Source of the DNA: JBDZUZ01 sp040255445
GTDB lineage: Bacteria > Planctomycetota > Phycisphaerae > Phycisphaerales > UBA1924
Direction: 5' to 3'
Length of the DNA: 5,626 nt
NCBI GenBank assembly: GCA_040255445.1
Contig: JBDZUZ010000203.1
Coordinates: 1 to 5,626, forward strand
Both the position numbers and the translations under genes were made by a program. Positions 1-5,544 of this stretch are shown here, piece after piece; within the stretch, counting starts at the first letter, position 1, and every line of letters begins with the position of its first letter. Below the pieces are notes generated by a model, which saw nothing but the letters and a program-made list of their open reading frames with translations, searched no databases and was not told the origin of the DNA.

Positions 1-131
1 AACGCGACCCAAGCTCGGCGGGTGCTGAATCCCGGCGAACCCGCGTGTGCGGCCGGCCGTTGCCACAGCGCCCGTCGACAGAACCGCACTGTCAGCGCAT
101 CCAAGTTCACCGAGCGATCATCCACTCCTCT

Positions 132-135
132 GGAG
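132..135 (+). promoter_or_regulatory. Shine-Dalgarno GGAG fixing the start of the ankyrin gene
   Basis: GGAG lies 6 nt upstream of the ATG at 142. The reading frame stays open to the left edge of the window, with a GTG at 22, so this site decides the start. The residues before 142 look like translated non-coding sequence, whereas a twin-arginine-like export signal begins just after the ATG. Confidence 0.6.
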
Positions 136-141
136 ACCGTC

Positions 142-960
142 ATGCAGCGGCCAGCCCAATCCAGTCTCTCTCGTCGCTCCGTCCTCACCGCGGCAGCGCT
201 GCTCGGCTTCACGCCCGCGGTGCCCGGCGCCGCGGCGATCGTGCTTGCGCCAAAGCGCGGCGACGATGACCTCGCCCACTTCCCCCAGCAGGACCCCAGG
301 CTCGTTTCCGCCACCGTCGGCGCCGCGCACCGCGACCTCGAACGCGTGCGCGAACTCGTGACCGCCCACCCGACGCTCGCCAACGCCGCGTGGGACTGGG
401 GCTTCGGCGACTGGGAGACCGCGCTCGGCGCCGCCTCGCACGTGGGCAACCGCGACATCGCCCTCTTCCTCATCGAGCACGGCGCCCGGCCCGACATCTT
501 CGCCTGCGCGATGCTCGGCCATCTCACCGCCGTTCGCGCGATGATCGCGGCCCAGCCCGGGATCCAGCGCATCCACGGCCCGCACGGCATCACCCTCCTC
601 GCCCACGCCCGCGCCGGTCGCGAAGCCGCCCGCGATGTTTACGACTACCTCCAGACGATCGACGGAGCCGACGAACCCGCGCCGTCGCAGCCACTCACCG
701 AAGCCGAGCTCGCGCACTACACCGGCTCGTACCGCGCCATCGACCACAACTTCACCATCAACATCACCACCTCCCGCGGCCGCCTCATGCTCCAGCGCGA
801 CGACCAGACCGGCCGCCAAGTCTTCCGCCGCGCCGGCCACAGCTTCTTCCCGGCGGGCGCGCCGCATGTGCGCATCGAGTTTGAGATCGGCGAAGGAGCC
901 ACTGCCACCTCACTGGTGGTACGGGATCACGACCTCACCGTCAGCGCTCATCGCGGGTGA
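142..960 (+). CDS. Exported ankyrin-repeat protein with Tat-like signal
   Basis: This 272-residue protein probably acts outside the cytoplasm as a binding or scaffold protein; no enzyme motif is visible. Residues 9-14 read LSRRSV, followed by a hydrophobic, alanine-rich stretch (about 15-32), which resembles a twin-arginine signal with valine in place of the usual phenylalanine. Three degenerate ankyrin-like units follow at about 54-83, 90-118 and 119-150. They show the helix-turn-helix pattern with alternating small and hydrophobic residues, for example ALGAASHVGNRDIALFLIEH (95 onward) and HGA before the next unit. After a proline-rich linker (about 178-184), residues 185-270 start TEAELAHYTGSYR and alternate polar and hydrophobic residues. 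This resembles the small beta domain (DUF3471-like) found at the ends of serine hydrolases. The start at 142 is chosen for its Shine-Dalgarno and signal peptide. The gene is separated from the downstream operon by an AT-rich promoter region, so it is probably a separate transcript. Its ligand is unknown. Confidence 0.85.
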   Translation: MQRPAQSSLSRRSVLTAAALLGFTPAVPGAAAIVLAPKRGDDDLAHFPQQDPRLVSATVGAAHRDLERVRELVTAHPTLANAAWDWGFGDWETALGAASHVGNRDIALFLIEHGARPDIFACAMLGHLTAVRAMIAAQPGIQRIHGPHGITLLAHARAGREAARDVYDYLQTIDGADEPAPSQPLTEAELAHYTGSYRAIDHNFTINITTSRGRLMLQRDDQTGRQVFRRAGHSFFPAGAPHVRIEFEIGEGATATSLVVRDHDLTVSAHRG

Positions 961-982
961 AGAGCCATTCGTGGCACTTACA

Positions 983-1001
983 AACAAAATGCTAACAAAA
1001 T
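983..1001. repeat. Direct repeat AACAAAAT x2, 11-bp period
   Basis: Two exact copies of AACAAAAT at 983-990 and 994-1001 start 11 bp apart, about one helical turn, just upstream of the -35 box at 1017. The 60-base line 961-1020 is about 37% GC by my count, against about 75% in nearby coding lines. The repeat could be an UP-element-like contact or an activator site; this is inference. Confidence 0.4.
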
Positions 1002-1012
1002 CTCGAAGAAGT

Positions 1013-1042
1013 TTAGTTGACACTAAGTTAGTATTCACTTAC
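1013..1042. promoter_or_regulatory. Two tandem operator-like dyads over the core promoter
   Basis: Dyad 1 is TTAGT-TGAC-ACTAA (1013-1026), a perfect 5-bp inverted repeat with a 4-bp centre. Dyad 2 is GTTAGT-ATTC-ACTTAC (1027-1042), which has the same 4-bp centre and matches in 5 of 6 half-site positions. The two units TTAGTTGACACTAAG and TTAGTATTCACTTAC are a 15-bp tandem repeat, 10 of 15 identical. They cover the -35 box, the spacer and the start of the -10 box, so a bound dimer would block RNA polymerase. Short dyads of this type are typical of TetR-family operators, but no regulator gene lies in the window, so the identity of the binding protein is a guess. Confidence 0.5.
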
Positions 1043-1045
1043 ACT
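1017..1045 (+). promoter_or_regulatory. Sigma-70-type promoter of the hydroxylase operon, apparently leaderless
   Basis: A consensus -35 TTGACA (1017-1022) is followed, after an ideal 17-bp spacer, by a -10 TACACT (1040-1045, 4 of 6 to TATAAT). Initiation 6-8 nt after the -10 would fall at about 1051-1053, on or next to the ATG at 1052. The mRNA would then have essentially no leader. No Shine-Dalgarno precedes this ATG, which agrees. Confidence 0.65.
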
Positions 1046-1051
1046 GACTCC

Positions 1052-1825
1052 ATGGTCGTCTTCCTCGTCGTGCTCGCCGCCGCGGCCCTCATGTTCCTGG
1101 TCGAACTGCTCCGGCCCGCGCGGAACTGGCCCCGCGTGCGCGGGTGGTGGCCCCGAGCGATCGCGGTCAACGCCGTGCAGGTTGCGCTCGTCTTCGTCGC
1201 CGGGTGGGCGTGGGACCGCTACTTCGCCGCGTGGCAACCTTGGTCGGCCGATGCGCTCGGCCTGAGCGGTGGTGCGATCCTCGGATATCTCGCGATCACA
1301 TTCGTCTACTACTGGTGGCACCGCTGGCGCCACGAGGTCCCGTTCCTCTGGCGCTGGATCCACCAGCTCCACCACAGCCCGCAGCGCATCGAGGTGATCA
1401 CCAGTTTCTACAAGCACCCCTTCGAGATCATCGCCAACAGCGTGATCTCCAGTGCGATCCTCTATCTGGTGGTCGGCCTCGGCCCCGAGGCCGGCGCGAC
1501 AGCGGTCCTGCTCACCGGTCTCGCAGAACTCTTCTACCACTGGAACGTGCGCACGCCGCGCTGGCTCGGATACATCATCCAACGCCCCGAGAGCCACTGC
1601 GTCCACCACCAGGAAGGCATCCACCACTACAACTTCTCCGACCTCCCGCTCTGGGACATGCTCTTTGGCACCTTCAAGAACCCGACGGAAACCGAGTTTC
1701 GCTGCGGCTTCGGCGATGGCGAAGGTCGCATCGGCGAGATGCTCCGCGGCGTTGATATCACCGGCGTGGGCGCGACAACGCCTGTGACCGCCCCGAACGC
1801 GGCCAGGCCGCGGGTGCAGCCATGA
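1052..1825 (+). CDS. Sterol desaturase / fatty acid hydroxylase family membrane protein
   Basis: This 257-residue integral membrane protein belongs to the fatty acid hydroxylase superfamily (PF04116 type). These are di-iron enzymes that hydroxylate or desaturate lipids, sterols or carotenoids using O2. The metal-ligand histidine clusters are present in order: H90-x3-H94 (HRWRH), H104-x2-H107-H108 (HQLHH), H163 in FYHWN, H182-x2-H185-H186 (HCVHH) and H191-H192 in HHYNF. The usual ending LWDMLFGTF (200-208) follows. Hydrophobic segments lie at about 3-20, 36-54, 71-89 and 129-160. The frame is open far upstream (to 635), but that part overlaps the ankyrin gene out of frame and is a shadow. The ATG at 1052 gives a membrane segment immediately and sits correctly after the promoter. 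Its stop overlaps the next start (ATGA), so it heads a translationally coupled operon. The family is clear; the substrate cannot be read from sequence. Confidence 0.92.
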   Translation: MVVFLVVLAAAALMFLVELLRPARNWPRVRGWWPRAIAVNAVQVALVFVAGWAWDRYFAAWQPWSADALGLSGGAILGYLAITFVYYWWHRWRHEVPFLWRWIHQLHHSPQRIEVITSFYKHPFEIIANSVISSAILYLVVGLGPEAGATAVLLTGLAELFYHWNVRTPRWLGYIIQRPESHCVHHQEGIHHYNFSDLPLWDMLFGTFKNPTETEFRCGFGDGEGRIGEMLRGVDITGVGATTPVTAPNAARPRVQP

Positions 1826-2316
1826 ACCGCACAACGCTCGTCGCGATCGGTCTCGCCGCGTTGGGCCTCGCGCAGATCGCGGGCGACCTTCTCCGCATCC
1901 CGCCGCTCAAGGGCGTCGCGGCCGCCACCGCCGCATCGCCCGCGCCCAAGGTCTTCTCGGCCGTTCGTGGACTGGAAACCTACTCAACACGCTTCTTCAT
2001 CGAGTGGGACGCGGCCGATGCCGAGCAGGTATCAATCGAGCTGACGCCGGTTCTCTACGAGCGACTCCGCGGGCCCTACGTGCGGCGCAACGTCTACGGC
2101 GCGGCCCTGGCCTATGGCCCGGTGCTCGACGCCGATGATCGCACCCGACCCATGCTGCACGCCGTACTGACCTATGCGCTCTCGGGAGAGCGCAGGCTCC
2201 TCCGCGAGTTGGGCATCGACGACACCGGCCGCGTGTCGCCCGTCCGCATCCGCTACCAGCCGCTCGAGGGCGCACGCCTCGATGAACTTCCGCTGCACCT
2301 GGAGGCTCCGCGATGA
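1822..2316 (+). CDS. Signal-anchored protein of unknown function, middle gene of the operon
   Basis: This protein has 164 residues. Its ATG overlaps the preceding stop as ATGA, and its own stop overlaps the next start the same way, so all three genes should be made together. Residues 5-20 are hydrophobic and would serve as a signal peptide or N-terminal anchor. The remainder (about 40-164) has no membrane segment and no cysteine, so no redox or metal-thiol motif. It is rich in charged and aromatic residues, with notable stretches ASPAPKVFSAVRGLETYSTRFF (split as 38-47 and 48-59) and RGPYVRRNVYGAALAYGPVL (83-102). I do not recognise a named domain. Its position between a membrane oxidase-type enzyme and a membrane redox fusion suggests an extracytoplasmic accessory subunit; this is inference. 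The coding call is strong because of the double overlap. Confidence 0.85.
   Translation: MNRTTLVAIGLAALGLAQIAGDLLRIPPLKGVAAATAASPAPKVFSAVRGLETYSTRFFIEWDAADAEQVSIELTPVLYERLRGPYVRRNVYGAALAYGPVLDADDRTRPMLHAVLTYALSGERRLLRELGIDDTGRVSPVRIRYQPLEGARLDELPLHLEAPR
2301..2305 (+). promoter_or_regulatory. Shine-Dalgarno GGAGG inside the upstream gene end
   Basis: GGAGG lies 7 nt before the ATG at 2313, within the last codons of the middle gene. It fixes the start of the fusion gene and supports reinitiation at the ATGA overlap. Confidence 0.65.
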
Positions 2317-3599
2317 CAAAGCGCAAGCCCGACACGCCCGGTCTGTGCTCCCCGGATCTCCGCGGCCCGGCCTGGACCGGATGGCAGTACAGCCTCGTTC
2401 GCGCCTCGATCGGCGCGTTCCTACTCGCGCACATGGTCAGCTTGCTCGCCTGGGGCGCGGAGGTCTACTCCAGCGCCGGCGTGCTGCCACGCGGCAGCGA
2501 CAGCCCGCTCTTCGGCCTGTTCCCCAACATCCTGCTCATCAGCGATCATCCGTTCGTCGTGCAGGCAATGGCCGGGTGTGGATCGGTGTTGGCGATCATG
2601 TGCCTCGTTGGATGGAGAGACCGCATCGCGGCGATCGGGCTCTGGTACATCCTCGCGTGCTTCTTCGGGCGAAACCCGCTCACGGCGAACCCCTCGCTCC
2701 CATTCATCGGCTGGATCCTGCTCGCTCACGTGTTCCTGCCGACCGCTCCCGCCGGATCGATCGCCGGCCGCCGTCGCGCGGATGCGGGCGCCGGATGGCG
2801 GTTCCCCGCGGCGATCTTCGCCGCGGCATGGATCGTGATGGCCGCGGGCTATACCTACAGTGGCTACACAAAGCTCATCAGCCCTTCCTGGACCGATGGC
2901 TCCGCGCTGCGGCACGTCCTCGAGAACCCGCTCGCCCGCCCGACCGTGCTCCGAGACTGGCTCCTCAGTCTCCCCGATGGGCTGCTCCGCGCGGCGACCT
3001 GGTCCGGTCTCGCGCTCGAACTCGCCTTCCTGCCCCTCGCGATCTTCCGGCGTACACGCCCATTCATCTGGCTCGCAATGCTCGGCATGCACCTGAGCCT
3101 GATCGTGCTCATCGACTTCGCCGAGCTCAGTATGGGCATGGTGCTGCTGCACATGTTCACCTTCGACCCCGGCTGGGTGCGACCGAAGCCGGCGAGCACG
3201 CCCGCCATCGTCTTCTATGACGGCGGCTGTGCGCTCTGCAACCGCTTCGTGCGACTCCTGATCTCCGAGGACCAGCGCGGCGAACTGCGCATCGCGCCGC
3301 TCCAAGGCCCGACCTTCATCGAATCGATGGACCATTCCGGCGTCGATCGATCAGCGCTTCCCGACAGCATCGTGGTGCACACAACCGATGGCCGCATCAC
3401 CACCCGCTTCGCCGCGGTGCGCCACACGCTCTACCGGCTCGGCGGCCTCTGGACGCTCACCGCACACCTGATGCATCTGGTGCCGGTCGCGATCGGTGAC
3501 CGACTTTACGATGCGGTGGCCGTACGGCGCAAGCGACTGGCGTCGAGCGCGGCCTGCCCAATGTTCCCGCCGCAGATCCGTGCGAAGTTTCTGCCGTGA
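2313..3599 (+). CDS. HTTM-like membrane domain fused to DCC (DUF393) thiol-disulfide oxidoreductase
   Basis: This 428-residue two-domain protein closes the operon. Residues about 20-290 form a multi-pass membrane domain with hydrophobic segments near 27-47, 82-100, 104-118, 130-143, 165-180, 228-245, 250-268 and 272-283. The stretch YTYSGYTKLISPSWTDGSAL (180-199) resembles the core of the HTTM / vitamin K-dependent gamma-carboxylase family, where a KL..W..G segment carries a catalytic lysine; here that lysine would be K187. Residues about 297-428 form a DCC-family domain: IVFYDGGCALCNRFVRLL has the thioredoxin-like C306-x2-C309 after YDGG. The usual late cysteine (C415, in AACPMFPP) and the family's C-terminal arginine/phenylalanine pattern are also present. 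DCC proteins are predicted thiol-disulfide oxidoreductases. The fusion suggests that dithiol chemistry serves the membrane domain, as VKOR redox serves gamma-carboxylase, but a vitamin K link is inference. The DCC assignment is firm; the HTTM assignment is probable. Confidence 0.9.
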   Translation: MTKRKPDTPGLCSPDLRGPAWTGWQYSLVRASIGAFLLAHMVSLLAWGAEVYSSAGVLPRGSDSPLFGLFPNILLISDHPFVVQAMAGCGSVLAIMCLVGWRDRIAAIGLWYILACFFGRNPLTANPSLPFIGWILLAHVFLPTAPAGSIAGRRRADAGAGWRFPAAIFAAAWIVMAAGYTYSGYTKLISPSWTDGSALRHVLENPLARPTVLRDWLLSLPDGLLRAATWSGLALELAFLPLAIFRRTRPFIWLAMLGMHLSLIVLIDFAELSMGMVLLHMFTFDPGWVRPKPASTPAIVFYDGGCALCNRFVRLLISEDQRGELRIAPLQGPTFIESMDHSGVDRSALPDSIVVHTTDGRITTRFAAVRHTLYRLGGLWTLTAHLMHLVPVAIGDRLYDAVAVRRKRLASSAACPMFPPQIRAKFLP

Positions 3600-3674
3600 T
3601 CCCGCATGGTTCGCGAGGGAGCAGCGACCGGCGGAAAGTCGCCCTTTGATGCCGCCTGTCTCGATGCCTTCTGC

Positions 3675-4265
3675 TCATTCGACGTGCGGAGTGCCGCATT
3701 CGGGGCAGAAGTCGTCTCCCTTCGCAGCGGAGTAACCACACGCTGTGCATCGGCCAGCGCGGCGGCGATGGGCTCGAGTGAACGAACCAAACAAGAGTCG
3801 CCCGCAGATCGCGGCCGGGGCCGCGGCGATCATCCAGAGCGGCACCGACCCGCGATTGCCGGTAAACCCTCGACGCTGCCCACCGGTACTACCGCCGTGA
3901 TAGGCCGACGCGGTTGGCAACCAACCATCGCCCCTATCCGGCTCTGAAGCGATCGTCACGTCCCACTCAGGGCGTACTCCGGACCAGACGTGCACGGTTC
4001 GATTCAGCGGCTCCGACATCGCATCCGTGGACGTTTCGGATTCCCAGTAGAGTCGTCCGTACGCGATGCCAATAACCGTCACGGCATGCGCGTGGTAGTC
4101 ATAGTCGCCGGCCCCATCCAACAAGGCAGGGTCTCCGTGGTCGTCGCGCGGGTCCGCCCGAATGGAGTATCGCGCGAGCTGCAGATAGCACGGATAGCTG
4201 AACACCCAGACGCTGCAGGTGAGCAGCAGCACAAACAAGCTCAGACGCAGCATGAACCGACTCAT
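3675..4265 (-). CDS. Two-pass membrane protein with C-terminal zinc ribbon (downstream paralogue)
   Basis: This 196-residue protein has an N-terminal hydrophobic anchor (about 7-24), a hydrophilic region of about 110 residues, a second hydrophobic segment (about 141-158), a basic patch (RAHRRRAGR, 164-172) and a zinc ribbon C173-x2-C176 ... C187-x2-C190. With the basic patch after the second segment, the ribbon should be cytoplasmic and the loop extracytoplasmic. CxxCGY...CPECG tails of this type are abundant in planctomycetes and mostly uncharacterised. The frame also has an ATG at 4334, but that start would overlap the upstream gene by 44 nt. The ATG at 4265 has a Shine-Dalgarno and puts the anchor at the N-terminus, so I chose it. 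It lies 25 nt after its tandem paralogue and is probably co-transcribed with it. GC is lower than in the operon to its left. Function unknown. Confidence 0.8.
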   Translation of the reverse strand: MSRFMLRLSLFVLLLTCSVWVFSYPCYLQLARYSIRADPRDDHGDPALLDGAGDYDYHAHAVTVIGIAYGRLYWESETSTDAMSEPLNRTVHVWSGVRPEWDVTIASEPDRGDGWLPTASAYHGGSTGGQRRGFTGNRGSVPLWMIAAAPAAICGRLLFGSFTRAHRRRAGRCTACGYSAAKGDDFCPECGTPHVE

Positions 4266-4274
4266 CGATACGAA

Positions 4275-4281
4275 CTCCACC
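4275..4281 (-). promoter_or_regulatory. Shine-Dalgarno GGTGGAG deciding the start at 4265
   Basis: On the minus strand GGTGGAG ends 9 nt before the ATG at 4265-4263. This supports that start over the in-frame ATG at 4334, which would lie inside the preceding gene. Confidence 0.55.
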
Positions 4282-4290
4282 CGGCAGCGA

Positions 4291-4821
4291 TCATGGCCGC
4301 TGAGCTCCACACTCCGGGCAAACACCACCAGCATCGCACGCGTACCCGCACGCCACGCAGCAACCGGAGCGGTGGCGACGCCACTGCTGAAGCGGAGTCC
4401 ACCACATCCTCATGCATAGCGTGAGTGCGGCAAGCGTGAGCATCCAGAGCGGTAGCCAGACTTCGTACTCGTCCGATGCGCTATGCGATGTGAATGAGTC
4501 GTACCTTGCCCGCCCGGGCCAGAACGCCGACGTCTCGGCGGCCGTCCAGTGAAACCAGCGGTCGCGAAAGAACGTCCAACGTCCGTGCCAGTAGGTTGAT
4601 ACGCCCGGTTCGCCGCGGACGAGCACGGAGTAGGCAGAGTGCCGCACATAGATCGTTCCGGTCGAGAATCCGACAACTGTCATCGAGCCAGAGGGATAGT
4701 CATCCGGACGCTCATGGGTAAGCCGAAGACCACCCTCGGCGTGCAACCACGGGCTCAAAGCAAAGGCAACAACGACGACGACAAGAAGTACCAGACTCGC
4801 CCAGCGTAGAAACCGCCCCAT
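4291..4821 (-). CDS. Two-pass membrane protein with C-terminal zinc ribbon (upstream paralogue)
   Basis: This 176-residue protein has the same architecture as its downstream neighbour: hydrophobic anchor (about 7-24), exported loop, second hydrophobic segment (about 122-140), basic patch (WRRHRS, 147-152) and zinc ribbon C155-x2-C158 ... C168-x2-C171. Parts line up with the neighbour: MTVVGFSTGTIYV against VTVIGIAYGRLYW, and LPLWMLTLAALTLC against VPLWMIAAAPAAIC, followed by CVACGY against CTACGY. They are therefore diverged tandem duplicates. The loop here is shorter and rich in tryptophan and other aromatics (WHGRWTFFRDRWFHW, 78-92). On the minus strand GAGGG lies 8 nt before the ATG, with AAGGA closer still. 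It is the first gene of the minus-strand pair and diverges from the DUF1569 gene across 58 bp. No function can be assigned. Confidence 0.85.
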   Translation of the reverse strand: MGRFLRWASLVLLVVVVVAFALSPWLHAEGGLRLTHERPDDYPSGSMTVVGFSTGTIYVRHSAYSVLVRGEPGVSTYWHGRWTFFRDRWFHWTAAETSAFWPGRARYDSFTSHSASDEYEVWLPLWMLTLAALTLCMRMWWTPLQQWRRHRSGCCVACGYACDAGGVCPECGAQRP

Positions 4822-4867
4822 AATCCTTGCCCTCGGTGAACCTGCGACCTGTCGGACGCGGCACCGC

Positions 4868-4873
4868 TACGCT
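4868..4873 (+). promoter_or_regulatory. Putative -10 TACGCT, leaderless geometry
   Basis: TACGCT lies 6 nt before the ATG at 4880, the same distance as the -10 at 1040-1045 from its ATG. The 15-mers TACGCTGGTTCCATG (4868-4882) and TACACTGACTCCATG (1040-1054) agree at 12 of 15 positions. No Shine-Dalgarno is seen before 4880. A convincing -35 is not visible; TGCGAC at 4843-4848 is the nearest weak candidate, with a long 19-bp spacer. Confidence 0.4.
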
Positions 4874-4879
4874 GGTTCC

Positions 4880-5368
4880 ATGCCCCCCATCGATACCAAG
4901 TCCGCCAACCACCGCCGCCTCCGCTTCAATACCCCCGCCGAGGCCGGGGCCGAGGTCCAGCGGCTCGTTGAGGCCGAGCGCGGTGGCCGCCTCACCACCA
5001 CCGGCAACTGGTCGCTCGGCACCGCGCTCAACCACCTCGCGGTGTGGATCGAGTACAGCTACACCGGCCCGCCCATCCCCACGCCGCCGTTCGCGATGCG
5101 GGTACTTCTCCGGCTGATGAAGAAGCGATTCGTCCATGGCCGCCTCACGCCGGGTGTCCGCATCCCCAACGTCGAAGGCGGAACGCTCGCGGCCGAGCCG
5201 ACGCCACTCGATGACGGCCTCGCCCGCTTCGCCGCGGCGTGGCGACGGCTCGAATCCGAATCCCCGCAGAAGCCCAACATCATCCTCGGCCAGCTCACGC
5301 ACACCGAGTGGATCCAGCTCAACCTGCGCCACGCGGAACTGCACCTGGGATTCTTCCACACAACCTGA
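4880..5368 (+). CDS. DUF1569 family protein, DinB-like fold
   Basis: This 162-residue soluble protein has no signal peptide and no membrane segment. It matches the DUF1569 (PF07606-type) pattern: an N-terminal R-x-L-x-F segment (RRLRF, 12-16), then TTGNWSLGTALNHLAVW (40-56), a lysine-rich middle (LMKKRF, 79-84), and the closing helix LRHAELHLGFF (149-159). H52, H151 and H155 are placed like the three-histidine metal site of the DinB/YfiT superfamily, so a bound divalent metal is likely. The length is usual for the family. Some DinB-superfamily members are thiol-dependent transferases, but DUF1569 itself has no established reaction that I know of. The ATG at 4880 is supported by the start of the conserved domain soon after. 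The gene is single, divergent from the zinc-ribbon pair, and shows no functional tie to its neighbours. DUF1569 genes are especially frequent in planctomycetes. Confidence 0.88.
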   Translation: MPPIDTKSANHRRLRFNTPAEAGAEVQRLVEAERGGRLTTTGNWSLGTALNHLAVWIEYSYTGPPIPTPPFAMRVLLRLMKKRFVHGRLTPGVRIPNVEGGTLAAEPTPLDDGLARFAAAWRRLESESPQKPNIILGQLTHTEWIQLNLRHAELHLGFFHTT

Positions 5369-5544
5369 AGTCCCATCGTGGCACCTGTCACCAGACCGGT
5401 GTACCAGCGCGCCTCGCGCAGCGTCGACCGAGGTAGAGCAGCGGCGCGCAGGGCCGAATGCACAGCCATCGCTGCACCATCCGCGGCGGTGCTGCGTCAC
5501 GCACGCCACCACATCAGCCTGGTGGCCGATGTCACGATTCAATC

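Noticed and set aside
1..141. Extension of the ankyrin reading frame to the left edge (GTG at 22)
   Set aside because: The extra residues show no conserved pattern and would bury the export signal; the ATG at 142 has its own ribosome binding site.
118..867. Long minus-strand open frame opposite the ankyrin gene (249 codons)
   Set aside because: Low-complexity Val/Gly/Glu/Ala translation typical of the antisense of a GC-rich gene; the plus-strand protein has recognisable repeats and a signal peptide.
1028..1834. Long minus-strand open frame opposite the hydroxylase gene (268 codons)
   Set aside because: Rich in Asp/Glu/Arg/Val with no hydrophobic core or motif; the plus strand carries complete histidine clusters.
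2421..3335. Long minus-strand open frame opposite the HTTM/DCC gene (304 codons)
   Set aside because: Charged low-complexity antisense translation; the plus frame has clear membrane segments and the CxxC domain.
3624..3642. Hairpin GCGAC/GTCGC in the convergent gap as a possible terminator
   Set aside because: Only 5 bp of stem with a 9-nt loop and a short CCTTT after it; too weak to call.
3606..3947. Plus-strand open frame of 113 codons after the operon
   Set aside because: It is antisense to the zinc-ribbon paralogue, lacks a ribosome site, and has no domain-like pattern.
5432..5439. GGTAGAGC resembling a tRNA D-arm
   Set aside because: No GTTCGA T-loop, no acceptor stem pairing and no anticodon arm at the right distances.
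5505..5526. Perfect 7-bp hairpin GCCACCA/TGGTGGC with 8-nt loop
   Set aside because: No T-rich tract on either side and far from the DUF1569 stop; could be chance in GC-rich sequence, so not called as a terminator or RNA.
4712..5542. Minus-strand open frame of 276 codons over the DUF1569 gene and beyond
   Set aside because: Mostly the antisense of DUF1569 with no recognisable domain; it would also overlap the start of the minus-strand zinc-ribbon gene and the intergenic region.
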